The notes: generated by a model from the letters alone, not told the origin. A stretch of 64,000 bases of DNA from an uncultured Clostridia bacterium (GCA_930990975.1 CAKNRR010000003.1:114723-178722); one strand, 5' to 3'. Shown: positions 57,301-62,473, counted from the first letter of the stretch. A program made the numbers and translations.

Positions 57301-59314
57301 ATAAGTCAGCTACTGCGAAGTGTGAGCCTGATGAATTGTATGAATAAAGAAGTGGAGTTGTTGTTCCATTTTTTACCATAATTCTTGACAAACTGCTTGT
57401 TTGAGTTGTGATTTGATTTCCTGCTGCGTCATAAGACAATTTGTTTGTCTTAAAATCGGTCACTGAGTTTGTTGCATTACCTGAATCATACATAACTACA
57501 GCTTCTTTTAATGGCAAGAATATATCAATATCAAATTCTTCACTTTCAAGTCCATTTTCATGGCAAATTTGATATGAATCCAAAGAAGTTATACCAAAGC
57601 TGCTTCTCTTAAGTGTCAGTGTTATGCTGAATGTGACAGAATCATTTGTGCTTAAATTGTCTATTTTAACTGGGTCTGAAATAATAACATTTTCACTATA
57701 ATTTTTTATAAACAATCCGTCTGTTGTGGTTTGTCCTTTCAATGTAAATGTCTTTGTTATGTTGACATCTTCAACAGAATAACTTGAATCTACTTTGAAA
57801 TCAGCGTCTTCAAATACGAAATCTTCTAGTGAAACAGATTTAACCACTCTAACATCAAATATATTTGTAATATTTGGATTATCTGCACTTGTGAAAGTAA
57901 CCTCTATTCCCTCAAAAGCTTGAACTTTCAAGTCAGAAGCTGCTTTCATATAGATTTGTGATGTTGAAACAAGGTTGTTTTCTCTTGTTGTATAGATGCC
58001 TTGTTCGTCATCATACTCAAGCAGAATTTGTGTCCAAACATAGTTATTGTTCGCATCTTGATACCAAAATTCAACAGGACAACCATTTGATAAGCCACCT
58101 TCTGGAGGTATAGATGTAAATCTTACACTTATTGAATATTGTCTTGTTGCATCAAGCACTGTTGTTGGGATGATTTGTACATTATATTCTTCTCCATGAG
58201 CGTTGCTATACTCTGAATAAAGAACTTGAGTTGTCCCTTCAATATTTTCGCTTGTATCGCTTGAAACAATGATGCCATTTACTTTTTCTCTAACCTTGAT
58301 ATTAATTGGCATAGTTCCAAGAGTTGAAACGCTGTAATTATAGTCGCTATATCCAACTTCAAAATAAACAACATAATCCCCGTTTATATTTGTTTTGTTT
58401 TTGTTTGCATAGATTTCAAAGATTATGCCTTGTTCATCTTGTCTTCTTGCATTGATTATAAGGTCATCACTTGTCTTCCCATCGCTTGAAAGCACATAGT
58501 AAGACACATCTAATCCTTGAGTTGCATTGAGTTTTATGTAACCTGTATACCATTCGTCATCTGCAACATTTGGCACAATGTTGAATGTGTTGTTATCTTC
58601 AGTGATTGTATCATAAACTTGATTGTCTTGACTGTATGACCAGCCCATAACTAAGTTTTCTTCAAGTTTGTCAACTACAGGAAGTTCTAATTCACAAGTT
58701 ATCCCCTTTTCTGTAGTTGCAACAAGTCTGATTGTATCAGCTTCAAAGCTTTCGTCGATTGTAAGTGTGTTTCCTTCGATTGTTGCTGAATCATTTGGGT
58801 TGTATAATGTCCAAGTTATTGTACGCCTGCTGTTTTCTGAAGGTTCAAATGTCAAAAGCTTGCTGTCAACAAGTTCGATTTCTCCCCCTCTGATTGCAAA
58901 ATTTGACTTCTTTGTCGTTTCCTCAACCTTTTGTGTCATTGCACTGACTTCACTATAGACATCAACACTGATAACTTTTGAGGTGTTGCCTTCATGAGTT
59001 CTTACAACAACTTCTGCATGTCCTTCAGTATCTTTGCCTGTGATATAAATCAATGTCCTGCCATTAGTTGATTTCTCAGTTCGTACATCGATTATATTTT
59101 CGTAGCCAAAAGGACTGGCAGTTATCTCAGTGTCCTTAGTGCCAGAAACAGTAGCAGTGACTACCTGCTCGTTTGATACTGTATCATCTTTTATTTGAAT
59201 TGCCACTGTATCAGTAGATAAAGATAGGCTTACTTTATTGCTTCCGCAAGCCGTCAAGATGGTCGCTCCAAATAAAATCAACACGCTTACAAGTCCGACA
59301 AAAAACTTTTTCAT
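39320..59314 (-). CDS. Giant GLUG-repeat surface lipoprotein, 6664 residues
   Basis: One uninterrupted frame of 6664 residues, among the largest bacterial proteins. The ATG at 59314 is preferred over an upstream in-frame ATG (59359), because AAGGAGG precedes it and the signal peptide starts there: MKKFFVGLVSVLILFGATIL, then lipobox LTAC with Cys23, so it should be a membrane-anchored lipoprotein. Order from the N-terminus: Ig-like units (59.2-55.8 kb), a first GLUG block (55.7-55.4), Ig-like units (54.6-52.6), long GLUG/beta-helix blocks (52.5-44.3), more Ig-like repeats (43.9-40.7), a short GLUG-like block (40.5-40.1) and a glycine-rich region (40.0-39.6). No catalytic motif, LPXTG or S-layer domain seen. 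Adhesion or surface fibre formation is inferred. An assembly join is possible, but no frame break was seen. Confidence 0.92.
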   Translation of the reverse strand: MKKFFVGLVSVLILFGATILTACGSNKVSLSLSTDTVAIQIKDDTVSNEQVVTATVSGTKDTEITASPFGYENIIDVRTEKSTNGRTLIYITGKDTEGHAEVVVRTHEGNTSKVISVDVYSEVSAMTQKVEETTKKSNFAIRGGEIELVDSKLLTFEPSENSRRTITWTLYNPNDSATIEGNTLTIDESFEADTIRLVATTEKGITCELELPVVDKLEENLVMGWSYSQDNQVYDTITEDNNTFNIVPNVADDEWYTGYIKLNATQGLDVSYYVLSSDGKTSDDLIINARRQDEQGIIFEIYANKNKTNINGDYVVYFEVGYSDYNYSVSTLGTMPINIKVREKVNGIIVSSDTSENIEGTTQVLYSEYSNAHGEEYNVQIIPTTVLDATRQYSISVRFTSIPPEGGLSNGCPVEFWYQDANNNYVWTQILLEYDDEQGIYTTRENNLVSTSQIYMKAASDLKVQAFEGIEVTFTSADNPNITNIFDVRVVKSVSLEDFVFEDADFKVDSSYSVEDVNITKTFTLKGQTTTDGLFIKNYSENVIISDPVKIDNLSTNDSVTFSITLTLKRSSFGITSLDSYQICHENGLESEEFDIDIFLPLKEAVVMYDSGNATNSVTDFKTNKLSYDAAGNQITTQTSSLSRIMVKNGTTTPLLYSYNSSGSHFAVADLSISFYDFVESETMNLDTFKGLINSQAGIAEIINKAYANENKTSDIVYFSADNKNIISKSVGYTYAVFTFTGKGTEDTADENGNVTIIRIVMIESYISPDGMNFYPLSDRQVNLYASDTVSTRDASLTRKKITINFNNSDITYKSIENFKFVSTAKDAYGNNKMTDQVVIGNAIRWGNGGRYTIENISITDYSLSFDIVTNTNFGEYSFYDQLDIHYQLIIEDGDQEKVIDVMWTTLDITIRNAQRLTSVEWENYDEDGIYFEVGDQEPYYLLLTTAPSNARNNNISYLITDENGTVLENNSFIGVDDQVSENMLGLQLSDKIEKGTSGYIYLLPEDAVYNGNIIYSYADSSTGEEIVHQSQISVNSLGSLKDGTSMTWYDYLTSEAFFISNASLSDGDGVRVNFSDILLKIKITVADGSSFDYAYRIYDENGFNNINPTLYYTVMNSLEISSTRTAIDVFSGGLQGYNDSITIKLNGANFANELASSGEIRNIIFSGEVTAQGFVVNTNNGILNNVSVDVYGTYSSKLTHVGAGYVGGLAGVNNNIIKDSSVLGLTINATEAVVGGITGQNIGTINNSKVEFYNLSTSDGASAINKFSGATVGGLVGQAEDGSIIDHAYAYNYNIDAYMTDYSGNAKPINVLDSAKYGLFIGQRNGQVKLYYSFAVLGNQSIILGGQDGEFTSDSDYYYSYINSGSYTTTFSNESSGNLINSGEGFYEYVNGGKAHFRDFYQEEKVTNVNNLYITKFVENGYYKSLNVGTDQNYGILFNYQIEESPNDLSDSAINDLNELNTISIAELLGIDVTNNLIATSSNNSILKVIGSSISIQNTGDVEIKLSSKHDVTNNKTFTIKVIYAMSQMIISWQDNSGSSNIVNSGSTTYLQKTKSRLYAFSYEKPTVVLGNDATIYNLIQNDIDLQGTATPVDGQGNTVYLEKTNANSYRVTANKDSVESELNFTPVVLEGEYQDAINTEFSKHFTVIPSDGVISFSYTGESLPLTPSTNAALKVEVNTTAKDDNKNLIPRIEFNGEELEVVKDAENDEFTTTYNYLLPQDRGTTNYILTSIVTITNPNVVADSTTGIYNYIFEVTFAVYSNYKTQVDEDMDFIVSFISNSGNDSKVTSSGNSGTVLMQLTKQKFNNVDVNNYKITRSVWGIDDNNKYVTVHTKGDQTGVLAPGASSIMQITVNPAYAHYDYMTVTYSGATVSNAVNFELLEMKGDNAKEFIPNTDADYTISSDNIRYVPTAEEKLSGSIYLRVAISSAVNSDSTIKFTAAFYESEGQLITSVNYFLSINYLNEPIVTIDGSDTAYVALGSTTEIKIQVLEDQTVDNVILDGENLEGIYISSLSEPVVDTATGIKTYTATLNTSVKASVGAENNAFYIQARVSRVLNGVEEIKTTSATAILVDFKLDNSNINIKNSENGNLNVWLGVEKPFDVEYNVLPETYNYDQNDQTSVEKVQELTEKRNNFLTDQLYLSKKEGSDIVQYAINYRYDEINGLQACSLEERLFYVVGNESIPVTDNYADTAAVKFSFSDDGKDAVIVGTRMGSPVQFKLETYVTAGNITSTYSTYFTVNVEAYSDPDLPLTISNATDFKNLDPSLYESTETLSANDYILTNDIVLENYKPFNTSLIRSLDGNGYTIYLKSFDMSSSSGALNLSLFNEVLESTTLKNVRVNVYNGGQLTIDLASLSNSVEINIAGLAITNEGIITNSEVVAFYSSESAVGDTVGGVDMYVKACTEHSQPLGFNVSFIRGANTEDKVFITEGSTWVPSIAGFVLNNNGSITNSRVGGTSIVVLGDEKEITEDGRQVPSGYTYASTLELEVFNIIGQGDMAGFVLSNTGSISASFVKQLDMTNQSNTTSFDTSGFAGLNSGSIITSYVEGKETSSELIDEMNYTVYAFEGSSLKSNLGCIAGFINTNTGIIQDSYSNILIANSTDSSRVFLASGFVYENSGTIETSYSASQIQNSRFTQMNFSGVNENGELLANGTYKNCYFFNKAYLTSDETDDSTTETQYDTGAVLIPNPGEYINDFYGFAIANGENDGVWRITKEDKTIEGVEGVVTLIEPNTQSYSHRYTLRITDDSNYEGITGEDDEGKYILPYATLQFTDSTREIDTSLGGEFNPILIADAQDFVEVFGTSTSTYISDYFNDSAIWGTYRMVNDINLEELINEDNKIILPSASKAFAGRFYANGFEISSISIASENTENTDDNLISGVAYGLFKSLETRGSSTPIITNLTLNINQVVAGDVSMVGGLAGYMKDATVINITINFSEDASVTGLNFVGGLTGLAFGNMTIKNIVVSSPNVVAERFNVARDDAYFTTESLNNIRNEIKNNLNYNTTTNSSLITGNNGLSAYSYAGSVIGFIDAFSVEYKDFNINQAENYSVDNVRVSGEVYVQGQVAGGIFGLTSFQTHVKDAGITIDGTTAKNESHIIATKYFAGGVVGQSFGALSRIFATHNESTQLVIENGMGNYYKSESVSERGALDIFYLAGSEYTQKYVGGLIGYAGSGKLEISYSKLNVTSPTADFAGGIVGGMDLTNTSSYLAKVTDIFNTGTYTKYLMNEVYATGDVRARVTLNSQEANAGGIIGKLVGEGSRVALLSVNALNYFTTYDYATGTYATVDNNYNGSYEYKFNLLLGSAYRINKDGAEEMQALDENNYGSYLNIVQLITSSETGETQTTIPTVAYYQKYEFKSYSLNFNLFGPTGAKNWDSFYEDDLVYWVMPPKAFESSSIGHSYTQQAFLSSGAWKSVNWNHPTDDLFPSIRYQRTNSKIYLDCFNIEQVFGMMSSNSNIEVVVRGQAYQDDAETFDVIDLTGINFGTGDGAVQKITNFAGALTGSPKYVVNRDGSRYAGQRVRIITDEPFIASLAAGFYLDNVIIEYVGSDDTASIAIDGSNAGGLFSESGIREATISNLTIIANSGVTIAPSSNSEFGLIAPSITSSSIVNLKISSNLAGSSLLTIDGTNNNVPSSELSVGLVAGRLEQDSIVSVLQVNGIELDLQKGADLISVANTKYTTYNIGGYFGKVTRGSSSLEARMNIDNIYYLPSDNSSVKQKITLAGSTGDEVNVGSFVGKNEGLNYLGVYEEEAINVNTEIIVSNSSKITTLNAGGIIGNSSSALNRVNLISNSVYDSGLYVESGERGCSIENLNAGGFAGKSSGMLEISNLDTMNFEVAEYTTGGDTGNGNDSGNKIDTLSSNEFRKYSNTDDKLQYAENMVVISGNANVGVVVGLSEARFSFVGGSSKKTELNKNGESIRISTTSTKVENGINIGSVVGKTIATVTSTTNNQTSLSITGDITSKMQVVVVASNDNAVNVGGMVGWIVGNSSGDTNNLSRNTIGVQNNGAFNYNGTVYSNVANLSFGGMVGTVEFGNDQEQLSVYNSAFGGALKIFGSHSDEATVYVGGTIGNLKGSLKSNSAENTESDIVLMNNYNYGDVFVEYDNDSASENRKLNKLDSGYVFGGLIGGISAGENGKNNGYNRITANNNYSLMTSHNSRYDASHGNRKVNALFGDMPSTVSFNNLSNNYYSSSVTLCNDDFGTDIGYTRGYGKDLALGYNGSYTNGSSQIIYNTSGNDNAESMLSIFKNSTKIDMTGNNEQGQKLNPIPGVNTNNNPSFLTADNATKFHGMVYYVTPDSSADITEQVNVASKEESKANILENIAIIGDSREITYKVNVGDNEIAKSFIQELKGFSYVSGIVINVDIESEMTATTDSYFAGVANIMNENSTIFAVQTKGTIEIGGENPAHIGGLVACMNSGMIQDSSTALDIIYRAGKGTGTDPQGGVYGIAHMVKGEEITNKPNKLIINTYATGSITTYIDTNLYAFADVASYSIIRDCYTITKLDWNEYTASYSVPKGNISAFGTQTFQVNLYDSFYDKNALNIELEADEIGGENTTQNFFDNSFGDVDKSAKLNELDYDNSNFDYNFGYPTHKYGFMKLSSYALAGEEKADGDGYDSYVKSREYTRLPNNTTPEKYLFESENKEYYYIVPNAGILSRLDDITTKEYQDLDDETQNATLADIKVTRFALWYDMDLSQTEYSNEEDDPNSKSWASLGIQTIIGAGEEAEEVNVQFIFDGREKTISNLNAPLFTDIGEDKASVSAKSVIKNLRLTDGSMKTGIGILARTIYNTEISNMTISGNITGTSDGVIDKKPEEDKATYKVVGGLVNEAKNSTISTVTSMMKIDYSLLEKHEITIGGIAGRITSSTINYSSNYGPINYSRAIYDEEAGIDKIYVGGIVGSITGGQSNINNSYNATSVMAGYASSSALCSSPGMYYVGGIVGNSSASGLNITGSYNSGAIKSGNKQNGKTTSDGNGTNGLSYAAGIIAYGTNVNITSCYNEGQIEALGSSPETEFRWENFIYTDKETSIGKIKYKEATAGNLVMYQTNHKNVYAYAIGELASGSITSSYGKDLSDDTIFMNGTMQELDDNKRYEIKSWNYLSEIKSQINIEGAQFGEQTGKARALEFFLWLIVREYHRTFRIESTMIEPENNTLADVNVNSYDSYGLPSSFSIKLQFKSSYNLDYWQWIQVQIIPVPSWGNVGSGDITNNDHAVLNDYNIYQTYEEGYSNYDAYVEGGNKSVIASWNGNDKISEIKSNTRSQKVGGEDDLTIKVANKEFYIANSNNLESLFNAGVWNYQIVADLDNLPYINGLDYYNITASGTNKSGQKVDLVVNKNSISYDEKTNKGNITFTCYSFEQLQGDIVYNIDFNYEDVLSFDTSKLKYYYYDEYSIGIEADNISLLSAIGGYYLKTPEGNLLTTGVIKAMIMDGNNSNVPVVGDEGDKFVYFAIDGNLLVYIPNATLVTPDEEILVNKGDIDEGKKLTDGDFSTNVKNIIDKRFNNKSYYVSIEVGGEPRQKSISFSNVSGSATSSSTTSNESTTNINAGNITYGVINKDWYNTNNISNLVYNNSIEIVLSNKYSFAENEQSYKIMQNSKEIAEYLSSGSWNILSVNNTIVYNGETFNYTLTTDTSGNLVFTITGINMNSVNTEAFMNQLVSSTLPSYTVTCGSNSGTLSNYVSMSSSNMINIVSGINKFEVSLTTGGNGETIIFNGNTPLLSYNGNVWQTNSTQTTVVINGHTFTLSIENNKLILTNTELIEIDISDINNFLSGLTSISNDFSNTLTLPDKYSNLQNQTKTLTVKDKNNRNIGTLSYNLVYNKAYSLYGNNRNLMLNGRTVSFGSSRTGLISKGTLNGVTIYQGSLKVSYNESYTISYTNIGIVIPKSIHNGEDVLTELSVKVNGSTFGTSNMQIMRSENSDINGTLSSIMNVTGGNSVLEFNIYSYYKLEVDDKETIQIGLQQEDSNMPQFVFKGIIDKDNGDTPVKMDTISYLYDDLWIDYSYFDSKNDYAGDETSQGYSFGYSFEYNDETFAEIKFEYDGENKNNITNVYYFAYFDSKGNRYDEENGDGEKAIIENPTDNTVIYIPVRTSTGSIKGQAVSLKTLAHKVGNYYVPYITFEKANTIVHLYKTGSGSNIENYLYLNDNYEFIQSLREDDNEKTSYIEGINYTWGTRFMPSYETYSQTIDVNIDQLNKFDIQIATDSGNPIKNKHYLVDGNQYTIILNNKDAKFSNFNINIKVKEANSFKEDKDTEVTGNTQSAKEALPIILTTDISFVNKTEFLKNENVNIIGNGYYLSYFDSTLYNSIAGKGSFIKDIIFLGENYNKSLLFSGTKNSENSAYRFESELINCSIYGTISYFNSISGAIIDYGTYNGSKTEQTIELDVYTAITAPISNIKNSNKDKDKKNFEDITIFSDSINLSTLNYYGFISSANGKDGRPGNNGTSENNTTTNVTVGGDGTSGKDIIITRNNVGTINIAKGIIKPGNGGNGGAGGSSYRAKEDMDSLTYNAKPISAKEGGKAGGKGVIIIGSNNDNQHQSNLAKKGISGGYGTRGRYALSSFNLYDGGSTWGLLDASGIKMITIRNIGMTEESYGYGDLEKIVKDEDGRSMATYLQLSGYYATQYKYISYGEYSTYQTSSGTKLPNYEELLNAAQQ
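39600..40010 (-). other. Glycine-rich C-terminal region of the giant lipoprotein
   Basis: Within the giant gene this part encodes Gly-rich segments such as GKDGRPGNNGT, GGDGTSGKD, KPGNGGNGGAGGSS and EGGKAGGKG, different in composition from the rest. It could be a flexible or polyglycine-type helical segment near the C-terminus. Confidence 0.7.
44300..55720 (-). repeat. Coding array of about thirty GLUG-type motifs
   Basis: Diverged motifs of the form (V/A)GG(L/I)(V/I/A)G followed by a short turn and an Ile/Ser-rich strand, spaced about 20-60 residues. Examples are YVGGLAGVNNNIIKDS (near 55.7 kb), FVGGLTGLAFGNMTIKNI (50.4 kb), NAGGIIGNSSSALNRV (48.0 kb) and YVGGIVGSITGGQSNI (44.6 kb). GLUG motifs are known from large bacterial surface proteins and are expected to form a beta-helix-like stack. 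Confidence 0.85.
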
Positions 59315-59396
59315 ACAACCTCCTTGTTTAATATCTGTAATTTGAAGATATTTAAACATAAATAGCTAAATTTAGTCGACATTCTTTTATACAAAG

Positions 59397-59426
59397 ATTA
59401 TACATTTTTATCTCGTTTTTTGTCAA
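59397..59426 (-). promoter_or_regulatory. Promoter of the giant lipoprotein gene
   Basis: Minus-strand TTGACA (59426-59421), 18-base spacer, TATAAT (59402-59397): both boxes are perfect. The leader is about 75 bases and has a possible hairpin (TTTAAATATC/GATATTAAA) just before AAGGAGG. Confidence 0.82.
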
Positions 59427-59581
59427 ATAAAATAGAAGTAATTAATAATATTAATTAAATATATTTTTAGAAAATTATTTTGTTTTCAATTTCTCATTTA
59501 AATTAACAAATAAAAAACTATTCTTTAATTTTATTGCATTTATTATTTTTAATTATTTTTTTTGCGTATTTTTTGAAATAT
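59427..59581. other. AT-rich divergent spacer
   Basis: Spacer between the giant gene and ttcA. Nothing but A/T-rich sequence is seen. Confidence 0.5.
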
Positions 59582-59610
59582 TTGCCTTTTTGACAAGCTT
59601 TTGATATAAT
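59582..59610 (+). promoter_or_regulatory. Promoter of the TtcA-like gene
   Basis: TTGCCT (59582-59587), 17-base spacer, perfect TATAAT (59605-59610). A TTGACA at 59590-59595 is only nine bases from the -10 box and so is not the -35 element. Confidence 0.65.
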
Positions 59611-59634
59611 CTTTACATTAAAAAGAGGAATTTT

Positions 59635-60345
59635 ATGCAAAAGATATTAGGAATGCTAAGAAAGGCATGCGAACAATATGGCTTGATTGAAGACGGAGAT
59701 AAAATAGGCGTTGGAATATCTGGAGGGAAAGATAGCCTAACTCTTCTTTATGCTCTAAAAAGATACCAAGGGTTTTGTGACAAAAAATTTGATTTGATTG
59801 CAATAGCAGTTGATTTAAGTGGTGGGAAAAATGATTATAACGACATAAAGAAGTTCTGTGAGGATATAGGTGTTGAATTTGTGGTTGTCCCATCAAATGT
59901 TTTTGAAATTGTTTTTGATATAAGAAAGGAAAAAAATCCATGTTCTCTTTGCGCAAACCTTAGAAGAGGGCTTTTAAACAGCACTGCTAAGGAACTTGGA
60001 TGCAATAAAGTGGCTTTGGGACACCATAAAGATGACCTCATTGAAACCTTTTTGCTTTCGTTGTTTTTTGAAGGTAGACTTTCAACATTCAAACCAAAGT
60101 CATATCTTTCACGAATTGAACTTGATGTAATCAGACCTTTGATTTATTGCGATGAGCAAGAAATTATGAGAGTCAGCAAAGACTTTCCTGTCCTTTTCAA
60201 CACATGCCCTGCTGATAAACATACTCAGCGCGAACAAGCCAAGACCTTGCTTAAAGACTTAGAGAAAATTTACCCTGATTGCAAGGAGAAGATATTCAGT
60301 TCAATCATCCATCCTGAGCGCTATAACTTGTTTGATAAAATTTGA
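59635..60345 (+). CDS. TtcA-like tRNA 2-thiolation enzyme (PP-loop ATPase)
   Basis: A cytoplasmic enzyme of the TtcA/TtuA superfamily; TtcA makes 2-thiocytidine at position 32 of certain tRNAs using ATP and an iron-sulfur cluster. The 236 residues carry the PP-loop SGGKDS (29-34) and cluster-ligand cysteines Cys103 and Cys106 (NPCSLCANLRRG). LGHHKDDLIETFLLSL follows, and a third Cys191 lies in CPADKHTQRE, the family's CPAS-like motif. The order and spacing fit TtcA-type enzymes, although proteins of this subtype in Firmicutes have rarely been tested. The ATG at 59635 has AAAGAGG upstream. It ends with TGA and is monocistronic. Confidence 0.88.
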   Translation: MQKILGMLRKACEQYGLIEDGDKIGVGISGGKDSLTLLYALKRYQGFCDKKFDLIAIAVDLSGGKNDYNDIKKFCEDIGVEFVVVPSNVFEIVFDIRKEKNPCSLCANLRRGLLNSTAKELGCNKVALGHHKDDLIETFLLSLFFEGRLSTFKPKSYLSRIELDVIRPLIYCDEQEIMRVSKDFPVLFNTCPADKHTQREQAKTLLKDLEKIYPDCKEKIFSSIIHPERYNLFDKI

Positions 60346-60444
60346 TAAATGAAGTGTTAAACAATAAATGTTTGACATAAAAAATCAATAAAAACCTTAA
60401 TAAAAAGAAATATAAAAAAATTAAAAAATAATTCAAAATAAATC
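60346..60444. other. AT-rich spacer after the TtcA-like gene
   Basis: No gene seen; the stretch is A-rich and precedes a terminator-like hairpin. Confidence 0.4.
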
Positions 60445-60492
60445 GCAAAAAAATGTAAATTATTAAAAAATATCATTTTTTTTGCATTTTTT
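60445..60492 (+). terminator. Probable terminator of the TtcA-like gene
   Basis: GCAAAAAAATG (60445-60455) pairs with CATTTTTTTTGC (60474-60485, one bulge), followed by ATTTTTTATG. The stem is mostly A-T, so its strength is uncertain. Confidence 0.55.
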
Positions 60493-60588
60493 ATGTATTT
60501 TTTCATGTTTTTTATTAAATTTTTTATATATTTTATTTATTTTTTCATTTTTAAAATTTTTCTTTTTATTAAAATCAAGTGTAAACAT

Positions 60589-60617
60589 TTGACAAAAGAT
60601 AGGCAAACTCTTAGAAT
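60589..60617 (+). promoter_or_regulatory. Promoter of gpmI
   Basis: Perfect TTGACA (60589-60594), 17-base spacer, TAGAAT (60612-60617), followed by ACAGGAGA ahead of the ATG. Confidence 0.82.
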
Positions 60618-60637
60618 AATAAACAGGAGAAAAATAT

Positions 60638-62143
60638 ATGGTAACTTTGATTATTTTAGACGGATTTGGTTTAAGAAAAGAGAAATTTGGCAATGCTATC
60701 GCCTCAGCTGGGACACCATCACTTGACAAGCTTATCAAGATGTATCCAAACACATCATTAAAGGCGAGCGGAAATGCCGTGGGACTTCCTGAAGGACAAA
60801 TGGGTAACAGCGAAGTTGGACATTTAACTTTAGGCGCAGGAAGAGTTATTTATCAAGATTTGTTGAAAATTGATAAAGAAATCGAAAATAAAAAGTTTTT
60901 TGAAAACAAACAGTTGTTGAAAGCTATAGAACACGCAAAAAACAACTCATCTGCATTGCATATTATGGGACTACTTTCAGATGGTGGAGTACATTCTCAT
61001 ATAAATCACCTTTTTGCAATTTTAGATTTGGCAAAAGCACAAGGTTTGGGAAAAGTATATATTCACGCATTCTTAGATGGAAGAGATACATTATATAATA
61101 GCGCTCCAAAATATATTCAAATGCTTAAAGAGCATATCAAAGGAACAAGTTTTTCTTTAGCTTCTCTTTCTGGAAGAATTTACGCAATGGATAGAGAAAA
61201 AAGATATGAACGCCTTGAAAAGGCATACAATGTTTTAGTATTTGGCGAGAATTATAAGTCAAAAAGTGCTGAAGAAGTTTTAAGCGACAGCTATGCCCAT
61301 GGTGTTTATGATGAATTTGTAGAGCCTGTTTTATTAAATAAAGAAGGCACAATCAAAGATAATGACAGCGTCATTTTCTTCAATTATCGAAGCGACAGAG
61401 CAAGAGAAATGACTTTTGCATTGACTGACAACAATTTTAAAGAATTTAAAACAAAAAAGTTTAACAACATGCTATTCTCTCCAATGGAGGAATACTCATC
61501 AGAATTTTCTTCTCTCAATGTCATCTACCCTCCTGAAAAAGTCGAAGACAACTTATCAGCAATCATTGACTCACACGGCATGAAACAATTTCATATCGCA
61601 GAAACTACAAAATATGCTCATGTCACCTTTTTCTTTAATGGAGGAATAGAAAAGCCTTACGCAGGAGAAGACCGAAAACTTATAGAAAGCATTGATACTC
61701 AAGATTTTTCATATTATCCTAAAATGAAAGCTATTGAAATAACTGAGGCGACACTTGATGCCATTGCTTCTAACAAATATGATTTTATCTTAGTAAACTA
61801 TTCAAATCCTGATATGATTGGTCATACTGGGAATTTTGAAGCAACAAAACAAGCAATAAAGTGCGTTGAAAAACAAGCCTATGCTTTGGCCCTTGCAACA
61901 CTTATGGTTGGAGGAGATTGTATTATCACTGCAGACCACGGGAATGCTGAATATATGATTGACGAAAAAGGAAACAAAGTCACATCTCATACATGCAACC
62001 CTGTTCCTGTTATTCTTGCAAGTGAAAGATACAAAAAGAAACACCTTAAGAAAAACAAATCTATTGCAAATATTGCACCAACAGTTTTAAAACTTTTGGG
62101 GTTAGACATACCAGATTCTATGGAAGAGCCATTGTTTAATTAA
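60638..62143 (+). CDS. gpmI: 2,3-bisphosphoglycerate-independent phosphoglycerate mutase
   Basis: Interconverts 3- and 2-phosphoglycerate in glycolysis, using two manganese ions and a phosphoserine intermediate. The 501 residues match the family. Metal-binding Asp8 lies in LIILDGFG, and the phosphorylated serine is Ser58 in PEGQMGNSEVGHLTLGAGR. HIMGLLSDGGVHSH, HAFLDGRDT, NYRSDRARE, KYAHVTFFFNGG, NYSNPDMIGHTG and ITADHGNAE follow in order and supply the other metal and substrate ligands. The start at 60638 is set by GGAGA nine bases upstream. The usual glycolytic neighbours (gapA, pgk, tpiA, eno) are absent, so it is a lone gene with its own promoter. Confidence 0.97.
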   Translation: MVTLIILDGFGLRKEKFGNAIASAGTPSLDKLIKMYPNTSLKASGNAVGLPEGQMGNSEVGHLTLGAGRVIYQDLLKIDKEIENKKFFENKQLLKAIEHAKNNSSALHIMGLLSDGGVHSHINHLFAILDLAKAQGLGKVYIHAFLDGRDTLYNSAPKYIQMLKEHIKGTSFSLASLSGRIYAMDREKRYERLEKAYNVLVFGENYKSKSAEEVLSDSYAHGVYDEFVEPVLLNKEGTIKDNDSVIFFNYRSDRAREMTFALTDNNFKEFKTKKFNNMLFSPMEEYSSEFSSLNVIYPPEKVEDNLSAIIDSHGMKQFHIAETTKYAHVTFFFNGGIEKPYAGEDRKLIESIDTQDFSYYPKMKAIEITEATLDAIASNKYDFILVNYSNPDMIGHTGNFEATKQAIKCVEKQAYALALATLMVGGDCIITADHGNAEYMIDEKGNKVTSHTCNPVPVILASERYKKKHLKKNKSIANIAPTVLKLLGLDIPDSMEEPLFN

Positions 62144-62413
62144 AAACAATATTGATAAACTGATATTAAAAAATTGACAATGTCTGATTGTTGGCAAATT
62201 GATAGCAAAGTTTAGAGATATCTAAATAGCTGACAGCTGAATGTGTAAATCATAATAGCTTTTAAAAATTACGAAAATATAATTGATAAAACAATAACCA
62301 CACATCAAATTCAAAGTTTTTATTCCACAAAAGCACATGGTTTATCAATAAAATTTTAATTTAGAATAAGATAAAAACTTTTGAAATTTTGCATTTTTAA
62401 GCAAAAATTCAAG
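62144..62413. other. Intergenic stretch after gpmI
   Basis: About 270 bases between convergent genes. No ORF, tRNA or clear hairpin seen before the terminator at 62414-62470. Confidence 0.4.
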
Positions 62414-62470
62414 AAAAAACATGAAATTAAAGTAAAAAACATGAAATTATTAAAAAATTTCATGTTTTTT
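62414..62470. terminator. Convergent terminator with a duplicated arm
   Basis: AAAAAACATGAAATT (62434-62448) pairs with AATTTCATGTTTTTT (62456-62470) around a seven-base loop. A second copy of the left arm (62414-62429) lies 20 bases upstream and could pair instead. A/T runs on both sides serve gpmI and the opposing MBL gene. Confidence 0.8.
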
Positions 62471-62473
62471 TTG

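Noticed and set aside
39320..59314. Polyketide/NRPS megasynthase or polymorphic toxin
   Set aside because: No carrier, adenylation, ketosynthase, RHS or toxin-domain motifs; the protein is beta-repeat surface sequence with a lipoprotein signal.
59590..59595. TTGACA as the -35 box of the TtcA-like gene
   Set aside because: It is nine bases from the TATAAT; the TTGCCT at 17 bases is the better match.
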